From NCBI GenBank assembly GCA_949752795.1, contig OX457056.1, positions 94,448,942-94,512,941 of the forward strand: a DNA stretch of 64,000 nucleotides, in the 5' to 3' direction. The translations under genes and the position numbers were made by a program. Shown piece by piece: positions 9,557 to 20,260 of the stretch (positions are counted from its first letter, which is position 1; each line of letters begins with the position of its first letter). The notes below the pieces were generated by a model. It did no database searches. It was not told the DNA's origin and saw only the letters and a program-made list of their open reading frames with translations. This DNA comes from Hyperoodon ampullatus. Lineage: Eukaryota; Chordata; Mammalia; Artiodactyla; Ziphiidae.

Positions 9557-10960
9557 TTTTAAATTTCTCTTTTTCTTGGTGATCTACCCTTTTTCAGTGT
9601 ATGTCTTTTTTTATCTTTATCTTCTCCTCTGCCTTTTTAAATCAGTACTGCCAGTGCTTATTAACATTTTGAAAGAACAAACATATGATTTTGTTAATAT
9701 TGTTGATTTGTTCTCTCCTCTCTCTTTTTAATATTTATTTCTGCCCTTATTTTTATTATTTACTTCATTCCTGTTTCTTTGAATTTTCTCTCTTGTTCTT
9801 TTCTCACACATTTTTCAGTTGAATGCTACGCATATTTGTTTTTAAATTTTCTTTTTTCCTGATAAATATATATGAAGTTAAAATTTTTCTAGCTACTGTT
9901 TTAGTAGTAGCATACAAATTTTGACTCATAATATTTTTATGTCATTCTTTTTCAGTCTAGGGCTATTTACCAAAATTCCACTTATTTTCCTAACAGATGG
10001 GATATTTAAGTTATCCTTTTGTTAATAGTTTCTAACTTTATTGCATTATGATTGGAAAACATTTAAAATGGATCCTAACTGATGAAAACTTTCTTTGTCT
10101 TCTAAAACATGGTCTGTTTTTTTAAAATGCCCCAATTATTCTCAAATAGAATGTTCATACTGTTTAGTACAGGTTTTAAAAAATATTTCTAATAGTTCAA
10201 ATTCAAATTTATTAATTGTACTGTTGGGTCTTTGACATATCTACTTGTGTGCTATTTGCTTTAACTATCAGGTTTGAGAGAGGAATATTAAAATCTCCAA
10301 CTACAAATGTTCATTTATCTATTTTTTCCCTGAATTTCTATCAACTGTTAAATAAATTTTGAGATTGTTCTGTTAATATATATTAATGATGGCTGTATCT
10401 TTTTGCTTTGTTGTTCTTTTATCAGCATATAAGATCCTGCTTTGTCTGTTAAAATGGTTTGTGTATTTGAATTCTATTTTATCAGATATTAAGACTGCTA
10501 CTACAATTTTCTTGCAGTTTATATTTGCTTGATATGTCATTTTCCATTCTTAGCCATTTTTTGTTTCCTGCTTTAAGTGTGACTCTTATAGAGATCATAT
10601 TGCTAAATCTGTTTGTAAAATCCAGCCTGAGAATCTCTTTTAAGGGGTGTATTTTAGCAATTCATATTTATTATAATTACTCTATTATTAGGACATATTT
10701 GTGCCACCTTAATTTACCACTTACTGTATTTTTGGTTTCTTTTTCATCTTTCCTTCTTTCACTTGACAAAGAGAATAATTCTGAATTCAGAATGTCAGTA
10801 AAATCACAGTTGTCCCAAAGCTCAACTACATTATTTCACTTTACCATGATAATTTTAAAAAGGGTAAAGTTTCCACTAGTTTGTGTAAGGATAATTCTTT
10901 ACCTCATTCCGCAACTGTAATTCTTGTTCCAGCTGTAATCCTTGAGGCAATATTGGAGCA
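9557..10960 (-). mobile_element. Old L1 ORF1/ORF2 5' region, antisense
   Basis: T-rich plus-strand sequence matches the antisense of an old L1 around the ORF1-ORF2 junction and the endonuclease/early RT region, for example 'GATTGGAAAACATTTAAAAT', 'GTTTGAGAGAGGAATATTAA' and 'TTTAAGTGTGACTCTTATAG'. The copy is decayed, with no long minus-strand frame. Confidence 0.5.
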
Positions 10961-11149
10961 CCTAAAAATAAAGTTTTGGATGATAAAGTTTTGATTTACT
11001 TTTGGATGATATTTCTCATTTTTCACTGTACATCACTACCCTCCTATTTCAACTAGATATTTCAACATCTGACTTAGTATAAAGAGACATAATTATTAAA
11101 TAAACCTTAAAACATTACAAAGACATTACTCTCAAGAGTGAATTTCTTA
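10961..11149. other. Unassigned sequence with a short internal duplication
   Basis: The unit AAAGTTTTG(G)AT..., with 'TTTTGGATGAT', appears twice between about 10970 and 11011. Otherwise nothing is recognised. Confidence 0.4.
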
Positions 11150-11551
11150 TATGTCTACACAAAAACTTGTACATGAATGCGCATAGCAGCGTTATTCATA
11201 ATAAACTCAAAGCAGAAACAATCCAGATGTCCACCACTTGGTAAATAGATAAACAAAATGTAGTACATCCACACAATGGAAAATTGTTGGCAATAAAAAG
11301 GAATGAACTACTGATATATACTTCAACAGAGATGAATCTCAAACATATCATGCTAAATCAAATAAGCCAGATGCAAAAGATCAAATACTGTATGAATCCA
11401 TTCATATGGAATGTCCAGAGAAGGCAAACCTATAGTGATAGAAAGACTAGTGGTTGCTTGGGGCTGAGGGTAGGAATGCGGATTGACTGCAAATGGACAT
11501 AACAGATCTTTGGGGGGTGATGGAAAATTGTATTGTTGTGATAGCGGCACA
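11150..11551 (+). mobile_element. Old L1 ORF2 end and 3' UTR, sense
   Basis: Plus-strand sequence matches the C-terminal ORF2 and 3' UTR of an old L1: 'TACATCCACACAATGGAAAA', 'AATAAAAAGGAATGAACTAC', 'GACTAGTGGTTGCTTGGGGC' and 'GTGATAGCGGCACAAC'. It is cut off at 11551 by the poly(T) of the next element. A sister copy lies at 23745-24115. Confidence 0.7.
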
Positions 11552-11960
11552 ACTTTTTTTTTTTTTTTTTTGGTGGAGATGAAACAATACTTTATTTGTT
11601 AAGGAGAAGTAAAAGTACAAAAAGGTTTATATGACAGAACATAAAAAAGTGAGAAATCCATTGTACTTAATTCAGAACGCTTGAAGAATCACCTATGCCA
11701 CTATGTATGAATAATGCAGGGGCAGAAATTTATTACGGACACATATATTTTGGTTTGGATTTAGTGCTGGACCTTGTTTGACTTAAATCTTGTAAAGAAT
11801 GATATTCAACTAACTGAAATAACATTTTTCAAGTAAGACAATGCCTCCAGGGTATTGCTAGTGTGATCCTGAAATAGAATTTGGATGATGAAGTATCAGA
11901 TAAAATTTATGTAAATGGTATGATGTTGTAGCACATTAACTATGATGAGTGAGGATCTTT
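11552..11960 (-). pseudogene. 3' end of an unidentified retrocopied transcript
   Basis: A poly(T) run at 11552-11571 is followed by sequence which on the minus strand reads 'ACAAATAAAGTATTGTTTC' a short distance before the poly(A). That is an AATAAA signal (about 11593-11599) some 20 bases from the tail, the hallmark of a reverse-transcribed mRNA 3' end. About 390 bases of AT-rich 3'-UTR-like sequence follow. There is no recognisable coding frame and the source gene is unknown. The upstream limit near 11960 is set only by the next recognisable L1 piece. It interrupts the old L1 on its left. Confidence 0.6.
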
Positions 11961-11974
11961 TTCTTATTCTGTTT

Positions 11975-12290
11975 TTTTTTCTTCCCAGTTTTACGAAGAT
12001 GTAATTGACATACAGCACTGAATAAGTTTAAGGTATACAGCATAATGATTTGACTTACAGATATTGTGAAATGATTATTACAATAAATTTAGTTAATATC
12101 CATCACCTCATATAGATACCAAAAAAAATGTTTTTTTTTCCTTGTGATGAGAACTCTCAGAATATACTGTCTTAACTTTCAAATATACCACAGAGCAGTG
12201 TTCACTACAGTCATCATGTTGTATGTTACATCCCTAGTACTTATTCATCTTATAACTGGAAGTTTGTACCTTTTGACCACCTTCATCCAA
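11975..12290 (-). mobile_element. L1 3' UTR fragment, antisense
   Basis: 'GATGTAATTGACATACAGCA', 'AAGGTATACAGCATAATGAT' and 'GTACTTATTCATCTTATAAC' on the plus strand are typical of the antisense L1 3' end in ungulate and cetacean genomes. Diverged, with no coding part. Confidence 0.65.
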
Positions 12291-12479
12291 AATTATTTTA
12301 CCATAAATCACAAATTAATTTAAATTAAAAGACAAATGAAAACTCCCAAAATGTATGAAACATATTTAATAAAATGTGATGGTAAATATCCTTATAATAT
12401 AGAACTCTTTCAAATCAATACAGAAAAGAAAACATTAATAGGCAAATGACTGCCCAACTCCTTAAGTCTACTTAAAAAT

Positions 12480-14697
12480 CACTGAGTTGCAACATAATAA
12501 AGACCATATATGACAAACCCACAGTCAACATCATTCTCAATGGTGAAAAACTAAAATCATTTCCACTAGGATCAGGAATAAGACAAGGTTGCCCACTCTC
12601 ACCACTGTTATTTAACATAGGTTTGGAAGTTTTAGCCATGGCAATCAGAGAAGAAAAAGAAATAAAAGGAATCCAAATCAGAAAAGAAGAAGTAAAGCTG
12701 TCACTCTTTGCAGATGACATGATACTATACATAGAGAATCCTAAAGATGCTACCAGAAAACTAATAGAGCTAATCAATGAATTTGGTAAAGTAGCAGGAT
12801 ACAAAATTAATGCACAGAAATCTCCTGCATTCCTATACACTAATGATGAAAAATCTGACAGAGAAATTAAGGAAACACTCCCATTTACCCCTGCAACAAA
12901 AAGAATAAAATACCTAGGCTAAGGAGACAAAAAACCTGTATGCAGAAAACTATAAGACACTGATGAAAGAAATTAAAGATGATACCAATAGATGGAGAGA
13001 TATACCATGTTCTTGGATTGGAAGAATCAACATTGTGAAAATGACTATACTACCCAAATCTATCTACAGATTCAATGCAATCTCTATGAAACTACCAATG
13101 GCATTTTTCACAGAAATAGAACAAAAAATTTCACAATTTGTATGGAAACACAAAAGACCCTGAATAGCTAAAGCAATCTTGAAAAAGAAAAATGGAGCTG
13201 GAGGAATCAGGCTCCCTGACTTCAGACTATACTACAAAGCTACAGTAATCAAGACAGTATGGTACTGGCACAAAAACAGAAACATAGATCAATGGAACAA
13301 GATATAAAGCCCAGATATAAACCCACACACCTATGGTCAACTAACCTATGACAAATGAGGCAAGGATATACAATGGAGAAAAGACAGTCTCTTCAATAAG
13401 TGGTGCTGGGAAAACTGGACAGCTACATGTAAAAGAATGAAATTAGAACACTCCCTAACACCATACATAAAAATAAACTCAAAACGGATTAGAGACCTAA
13501 ATGTAAGACTGGACACTATAAAACTCTTAGAGGAAAACATAGGAAGAACACACTTTGACATAAATCACAGCAATATCTTTTTTGACCCATCTCCTAGAGT
13601 AATGGAAATAAAAACAAAAATAAACAAATGGGACCTAATGAAACTTCAAAGCTTTTGCACAGCAAAGGAAACCATAAACAAGACCAAAAGACAACCCTCA
13701 GAATGGGAGAAAAAATTTGCAAAGGAATCAACGGACAAAGGATTAATCTCCAAAATATATAAACAGGTCATGCAGCTCAATATTAAAAAAACAAACAACC
13801 CAATCCAAAAATGGGCAGAAGACCTAAGTAGACATTTCTCCAAAGAAGACATACAGATGGCCAAGAAACACATGAAAAGCTGCTCAACATCACTAATTAT
13901 TAGAGAAATGCAAATCAAAACTACAATGAGGTATCACCTCACACCCATTAGAATGGGCTTCATCAGAAAATCTACAAACAACAAATGCTGGAGAGGGTGT
14001 GGAGAAAAGGGAACTCTCTTGCACTGTTGGTGGGAAAGTAAACTGATACAGCCACTATGGAGAACAGTATGGAGGTTCCTTAAAAAACTAAAAATAGAAT
14101 TACCATATGACCCAGCAATCCCACTACTGGGCATATACCCAGAGAAAACCACAATTCAAAAAGACACATGCACCCCAATGTTCACTGCAGCATTATTTAC
14201 AATAGCCCGGTCATGGAAGCAACCTAAATGCCCATTGACAGACGAATGGATAAGGAAGATGTGGTACATATATACAGTGGGATATTACTCAGCCATAAAA
14301 AGGAACGAAATTGGGTCATTTGTAAAGATGTGGATGGATCTAGAGACTGTCATACAGAGTGAAGTAAGCCAGAAAGAGAAAAACAAATATTGTATATTAA
14401 CGCATATATGTGGAACCTAGAAAATGGTACAGATAAACTGATTTGCAGGGCAAAAATAGAGACACAGATGTAGAGAACAAACGTATGGACACCAAGCATG
14501 GAAAGCGGCGGGGGTGGGGTGGTGGGGGTTGTGGTGGTGGGATGAATTGGGCGATTGGGATTGACATGTATACACTGATGTGTATAAAATTGATGACTAA
14601 TAAGAACCTGCTGTATAAAAAAAAATAGAGGAAACCTAGTTATTAGGTTTATAGACATGTGTGCAGTTAAAAAAAATAAAACACTACTGTTACCTTG
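12480..14697 (+). mobile_element. 5'-truncated L1: ORF2 RT to C-terminus, with 3' UTR
   Basis: The longest sense-strand L1 piece here. It begins inside the reverse transcriptase, where the frame at 12623-12922 keeps [14 protein letters not shown] with the catalytic F-A-D-D motif. It passes through broken frames (12963-13163) into a 327-codon open C-terminal frame (13437-14420) that includes the zinc-knuckle-like stretch [16 protein letters not shown] and ends ILTHICGT. The 3' UTR has a G-rich tract (14508-14541) and A-rich tails at about 14620 and 14700. The endonuclease domain and ORF1 are missing and there are frame breaks near 12920-13440, so it cannot move by itself. It is less decayed than the L1M pieces nearby. 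Confidence 0.9.
14508..14541 (+). other. G-rich tract in L1 3' UTR (possible G-quadruplex)
   Basis: Several runs of three to five G separated by one to four bases. Guanine-rich polypurine tracts are a known feature of L1 3' UTRs. A shorter version occurs in the L1 copy at 41519-41540. Confidence 0.55.
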
Positions 14698-15118
14698 AGA
14701 AAAAAAAAATTGACCAACTCAATGAAACCTTGTGAATATAATGTTAAAAAGTATAACTATGAAGCATAAAATTTAATTTTAGTATGAAAAGATTAGAATG
14801 GCAAATTATATTGAAGCTATGTGGAATTATGTTTATAGACAACAGGAAGAGAAAATAAAAATGTAAATGTTGCTTGATAGGATAATGAGATTAGAGGTGG
14901 GCTTTAATATTTGTCATTGTTATGCTAATACAATACCTTTATAAAACCTAAAAATCGTCAAACAACACATTTTTTAAAAATTGTGGTAAAATACACAAAA
15001 CAGAAAATTTATCATTTTAACCATTTTAAAGTGGACAGTTCAGTGATATTAAGTCAACAAAATTTTAAAACTTTCAGATGGCACCTGAATAAAAGATGTG
15101 TTGTCCATTGGTGATTTT
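14698..15118. other. Mostly unassigned sequence with an L1 3' UTR scrap
   Basis: About 14965-15055 resembles an antisense L1M 3' UTR ('AAATTGTGGTAAAATACACA', 'CATTTTAAAGTGGACAGTTC'). No gene recognised. Confidence 0.45.
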
Positions 15119-15321
15119 TTTTTTTTTTGTGGTACGCGGGCCTCTCACTGTTGTGGCCTCTCCCGTTGCGGAGCACAGGCTCCGGACGCGCAGGCCCAGC
15201 AGCCATGGCTCACGGGCCCAGCCGCTTCGCGGCATGTGGGATCCTCCCAGACCGGGGCACGAACCCGTGTCCCCTGCATAAGCAGGTGGACTCTGAACCA
15301 CTGCGCCACCAGGGAAGCCCC
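15119..15321 (-). mobile_element. CHR-type tRNA-derived SINE, short form
   Basis: Flanked by CATTGGTGATTTT (15106-15118) and CACTGGTGATTTT (15322-15334), a 13-bp target duplication with one change. The body runs in reverse from 'GTGGTACGCGGGCCTCTCAC' to the head '...CAGGGAAGCCC'. Well preserved. Confidence 0.92.
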
Positions 15322-15334
15322 CACTGGTGATTTT

Positions 15335-16383
15335 AATGTATCTGGTATAGAACTAAAGTCACCACAAAACTTCTTCTGGGAAATTGGCAGATCATAAACA
15401 TAAAAAATTTATTTTGCTTTATATTAAACCTTATTGTTTTACTGTTTCAAAATTCAAATTTACTCACAAGAAAGAGTCAGTTTCATATTAGATTTGGTTT
15501 CACAAATGCTGCTCCTGCTATTCATTCTTATCACCAGAAAAAAATGACTATTAGTGACTAATGATAATATGTTCCAGAAAATAAAAAGTTAAGGTCTCTT
15601 AGAAACAATACAAACGTTATCAGTAGAAGTAAATTATAGCAAGTTTATATATTCAGGAGAATGTGAAACATACCACTGATTGTTAAAGGGTTTTAAAAGC
15701 TTTTTATTACATTTGGTAACAAAATTATAGGCTTAGTTGTAAAATCCAGGGTTAACTACCATTGGGAAAATTAACTATACATTAGAGTAAACATTTAGAA
15801 AATGTTTTTCTAAAATGTTCAATCTAGGTCAATAAACTTGTCTGTAGAAGTAAAAAAAATAATAAAATAAAATAAAATGTATCATGTCCTTTAACCTTCA
15901 TACCAACCTTTTAAGTTAGTTATTCTACTTATTCCCATTTTAAGATGAGGAAATTGAAGGAAGGAAAGATTAAGCAATTTGTCTCAGGTCACCAAAATAT
16001 ATACATAGCAGAAGCAGATTTCAAACCAGACTCCAAATCCTGACAGATTTTTTTTTTCTAATTCTACCACCTTTCAGATGTCTTGCCTTGAGTGCACAAA
16101 AATTTGTGCTAGTATTTAATCTATGTTCTAATAATAGTAATAGTATTTCGCTACATTTTCTGTACCCAGCATTAGAAGTGACTTACAGGGGTCATGTAGT
16201 CCATAGTAGAGAGTTGATTTGTTTGAATCCCCTTTCATGGGACAGCTATTCAAGGTGGACAAATGAACTTACACACTTCTCAATTAAATATTTCCCACCC
16301 TAGCACAAATGTATATCCCAAAGTCACTGTTGTCTGGTGGATATTACTCTGAGCTGATTCTGTTTTCGGGAAGGGATAAAGCT
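15335..16383. other. Non-coding sequence with a MIR-like fragment
   Basis: About 15880-16040 resembles MIR: 'CCATTTTAAGATGAGGAAAT' followed by 'TTAAGCAATTTGTCTCAGGT'. No gene recognised. An A/T microsatellite-like stretch lies near 15850. Confidence 0.5.
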
Positions 16384-16545
16384 GTGCTTCTCAAATTTTC
16401 ATGCAAAACACCTGGTGATCTTACTTAAATGAGCTTCTGATTCAGTCATTCAGGGACAGGCCCAAGAGTCTGCATTTCTAGCAAGCTTCCCGGTGATACC
16501 GATGCTGCTGGTCCATGAATAACTGTGAATAGCCAGGGGGAGTGA
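16384..16545 (+). mobile_element. MER5A-like hAT DNA transposon fragment
   Basis: The order 'GTGCTTCTCAAATTTTCATG', 'CACCTGGTGATCTTACTTAA', 'GAGTCTGCATTTCTAGCAAG' and 'GATGCTGCTGGTCC' follows the MER5A consensus, a non-autonomous hAT-Charlie element found throughout placental mammals. Confidence 0.75.
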
Positions 16546-19500
16546 GCACCGCATTGTAGAAAGAAACAGAGGATGCCTCTTATTTGACAGAACTAGGGAG
16601 CTCAAATAAACATTTTAGGTGTAACCTTTTTGATGAGTCTGAATATTTCCAAAAGGGGTATATGAATGTTGTCATGAAAAAAGTCTAAAATCCATAGGCC
16701 CATTCCTTACAGCTTGGATGCATTACTCATCTGTTTTTACTAAGAGTGCACAACTTTGAAAAATAGGAAGATAAAAGAAAGAGGAATGGAGGGAGAGAGA
16801 AGTATTTGATTGAAGAGAACCAGAGTCAAGTATGATGCAGGGAAATGCACAAGGAATTCCACTTGTTGGATTCAGTCTTCACCTGCCTGTACTTCTGATT
16901 TCTCCACTCAAGATACCATGGTTAATCTCTGTTTGACAGGGCATTCCTGTTTAAAGAATACAGTTTCCTATTATTTCTCCTCCTGACCAACCCCCATCCT
17001 CCAGTAAAAGTGGGAGCTCCCCCTCCCCATTGCCTTACCAAGAGCATGGAGAGTTTGCCTCCTTCCATGTCCCCAAGCTTGCATGGGCCACACTAAAATT
17101 GCCATTATGTCTAACCTAGTCCCAAGCACTTATATAATCAAAAGGGGGTACTTTGTGGCTCTTACACAAAACAGTCTCAGGGTAAAAAGGTTAGAGAAGC
17201 CAAAATTACAAAATGTTTATCTATAATTTATAGAAAACCATTAATATCCTATGACTGAATCCAAACATAAGGGAAAAATTTTCCCCCTTTGTCTATTTGT
17301 TAACTAAAGTTGATGTGATTTTCCTCTCAAGATACCCCAGATGTGGGCTTTATACTAATCAAATAGCCATACTAGATACTTTCGCAAGTATTGTCAGGGA
17401 TGGTGCCACTGTCATCTACAGCCTAAAAACTGTACTGTTTTTGATCAATCAGTTTCAAGTTAAGTGAAATCTTTAGTCTTATACTGTACAATCTAACTAA
17501 TGCAAATAATATGGATAGACAACTTGTGATCTGTAAATATACCATGTGTAAGTGAAAGAAAAACAGACTTGATTATTCTAAAAGTGGTATCAATTTTCTT
17601 TTCTCTTTGCTAGTACTTAACTAGTGTAGTGTTTGGAAGTCAGAAACTGTTACTTCTGACTGAATTTTAAGAATTATTCCATGAATAGGGGCCTGAGTAG
17701 GAAAAGACACTTCTTAATTTAGTCTTAGGCACTTGATCACTTATTGTCAGAGGCCACATCAAGCGACAGTTTGTTGCAGATATACAAATGTGCCCCTCTT
17801 TCAGGAAATGTCCTTCTTTATTTTAGTGTTCTCTGAATAGTAAACCATTTCCAGCCACCGAATCTGTGGCTGGTCTTTTATCTTCCCATTGCTATTTTAT
17901 GCTCTGCTAACTCATTTTTGCCAAGGATGTTGCACTTATTGACATGATTTTTTTTTCCTCTGGCATTGTGGCATTTGTTTTATTGTTTTTCAATACATCC
18001 ACTTGCGTGTTGAGTAATGATTATCTTGGTAGATTATCTCCCAGTTTTGCTTATGTATGTCATGCTTCCCCTCCAGTGCTATGTTTAGGGTCTCAGGACT
18101 AGGGCAGATCACCAGGGCAGATCAGACTAGGAAAAATTCACCCTCTTCCCTCCCCATCACATTTTTAGAGAGATAAAATTAATTTTTTGGTATCAAGAGC
18201 AGATCTGAAGGGGAAAGAAGACGGAAAAGGGTAGTCTATGGGGTCTCTGTGTAGGGAAAGAGGTATTTCATCCCTTTGCTTGAGAAATATTGGGGATATT
18301 TATGAGATGATTGGCCAACCACCAGATATGCTCTTTTGAAAATAAAACCCAAGACTTGCCTTTTTAAGAAATCAGCTGCTGCTTTCTATAGTTTCTGCTC
18401 AATCACCAGAAGCCTGAAAATTCCCCTGCCTCCCCACCAAAACGAAGTTACCTCCCACTGATGCAAAAATCACTGCAAGCATATAGTATGTAACATGCAT
18501 GGAAAGTACATTTGCTTTACAGAAGAAAAAAATTAAACTATGATTATCTGCTTCCTTAATAAGGTAGATAAAAATTACCAAACTAATTTTACCAATAAAA
18601 GATTAATATTACTTTGCATGTCATGCTGTAGCACTGCTGAATATGTGATGGAGAAGGTTTAGGTCTCCTAGCTTCTGACTGCTTAGATTTCATAGTCAAA
18701 TTACCTTGCTTTTCAAGCACGGGTGTCCCCACCTCCCTACATCTCCAGTTCCTTAAGGAAAGGGGGAAAACGATGAAAGGACAGCAAAAAAAAAAAAAAA
18801 TTAGGAAAAGAATAATAGTTTGAGTTCCCCCACCTCTACCTGAGGGCTGGGCTACATGCTAAGAAAGGTCCCTACAGTTATGGTTTCAAGTCCCTAACAT
18901 TCTGAGCAATGATGAAACAGTCAGCCCTCCTTTATCCTACTGACAGGAAGGAGAGCAGAGGAAAACTAAGAGGACCTGCTGAGAAGCTAGAAAATTCATG
19001 ATCTTAGTAGGTCAGTGGCTGGCACTGGAGGGGCCCTGGCTCAGAGCTGGGAGATGAGGGATGGTCCCCTCAAGGTACCTGGAAAGGTAACCTTAAGGGA
19101 ACAGGGAAGTGATCTCTCCACTGGAACAAGTTGCATCTGCTCTACAATGTCTCCCAAGCTTCAGACACCCCTTCCTGACCTTGCTTTTGCTTTTCCCACA
19201 CCTTTCCTCTAAGCAAAGCTCAGGAAGTCCCTACTGTTATCAAACCACATCTGCCTTCACTGGCTTTAGCTGTAGCATTGACTGAAAGCCCGGCTTGCAC
19301 ATTTGCTTCTCCAACTCCGCATTGTAAGAAGGTCTCTATTCCTTTTCCTGATCTGGTCCCTGAAAACCTATGAGGCACAGAGCTGACTCTTTCCCCTTCT
19401 ATACGACCAGAACGGGGCATGTTATTGCTCGGGATTATCTGAACAGACAGGAGCTCACTCACCAAGGAAGTCGAGCACTTTGCAAGTTGACCTCGCATCA

Positions 19501-19619
19501 GCAGGGGAAGTATCAAACCTGCTCTAGTTTTGCTTCACTGATTGCAGTCAAAGGAAAAGCATTTCCATTTTCACTGTTTTAACTCCCATTACCCGAGGGA
19601 GCCCTACAAGTTTCCACCG
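16546..19619. other. Unassigned non-coding sequence downstream of the orphan exon
   Basis: About 3 kb with no gene, RNA or repeat that I recognise, apart from homopolymer runs such as poly(A) at 18786-18800. If the exon at 20 kb is real, this is the start of its first intron. It is repeat-poor compared with the rest of the window, which is common next to promoters. Confidence 0.45.
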
Positions 19620-19898
19620 AACTCAGGCTGCCCGGCCTGGGGATTTAGGCCAGGCCCAGGTCCGCGCTCGAGCCCGGCCACTGGCACCTGCGCCGCTGGC
19701 TGCCTTGGGGCGCCGACCCGCTCCTGTGATTAAGAGCGAGAACCTGGGGAGCCCTGCGGCACGAGGAGGTGGCAAATCTCAGAAGCCAAGAGAAGAGGCA
19801 AGAAAGGGAGGGAAGAGAGCGCGGCGATCACAGCGGGGAGGAGCGGCGCGGGACCAGGCGGTGGCGCGGGTGCCCTGGGAGGCGCGGGGTCGGCTTAC

Positions 19899-20007
19899 CT
19901 CCGCAGCTGTCCGCGCAACAAGACAGCAGTAGTAGCAGCAGGAGCGGGGACGCAGCGGCCACCTGAACGGGGGGCGGCCCGGGGCGGCGGCTCGCGACTC
20001 GCAGCAT
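19899..20007 (-). CDS. First coding exon of an unidentified secreted or membrane protein
   Basis: The ATG at 20007-20005 opens a 36-codon exon that ends at 19899 in AG|GTAAG, a perfect splice donor (intron starts at 19898, phase 1). The peptide has a basic start (MLRVASRRPG), a proline-rich linker, a run of seven leucines (PLLLLLLLSC) and a small-residue end (CADSCG). That is a textbook signal peptide, so the protein should enter the secretory pathway. An in-frame ATG upstream at 20181 would add 58 residues of low-complexity sequence and destroy the N-terminal signal. It also lies upstream of the TATA-like site, so 20007 is the better start. The frame stays open past the donor to 19828, but that part is intron if the donor is used. 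No second exon was recognised down to position 1, so intron 1 probably exceeds 19.8 kb. I cannot name the gene. Confidence 0.65.
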
Positions 20008-20104
20008 CCCGGGACCCTGCACGGCACCGGCCCGCGCTCCAAGCGATGCTCTGGCTGAGCTTCTGCGTCCCTGGCGCGCTGTTCGCCCAGTTCGGCCGCC
20101 AGAC

Positions 20105-20260
20105 TGGCCCACCCGCGCTCTGCCAACTTTTAAATCTCGCGGACACGTGGGCTGAGGCGGCGAGGTCCCCGCGCGCGTCATCTCCCCGCCCCCGGCCTCC
20201 CTCGCGTCACTCCCAACCCGCTGCCGGCTCCCGCGCCCCCTTCACAAGTTTCTGACTCAG
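20105..20260 (-). promoter_or_regulatory. Core promoter for the minus-strand first exon
   Basis: Reading the minus strand towards the exon there is an AP-1 site (TGAGTCA, 20259-20253), then a GC box (GGGGGCGGGG, 20193-20184), then an E-box CACGTG (20149-20144), then a TATA-like ATTTAAAAG (20135-20127). A start of transcription about 25-30 bases past the TATA-like site, near 20105, would give a 5' UTR of about 100 bases before the ATG at 20007. The motifs are visible. Their use and the start position are inferred. Confidence 0.55.

Larger units (their letters stand above)
19620..20260. promoter_or_regulatory. CpG-island-like block
   Basis: By eye this is the only stretch in the window with both high GC and many CG dinucleotides. 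The surroundings are AT-rich and depleted of CG, and the SINEs are GC-rich only over about 200 bases. It encloses the orphan first exon and its proposed promoter. Confidence 0.8.

Noticed and set aside
10525..10920. 131-codon plus-strand frame rich in hydrophobic residues
   Set aside because: It is the T-rich antisense of an old L1, which naturally reads as Phe/Leu/Ile and imitates a membrane protein.
13437..14420. 327-codon open frame as a possible functional gene
   Set aside because: It is the C-terminal part of L1 ORF2, without endonuclease or complete RT and with no start of its own.
20046..20255. Plus-strand open frame across the CpG-rich block
   Set aside because: It overlaps the minus-strand promoter and exon. 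High GC content alone makes stop codons rare, and it has no motif and no splice context.
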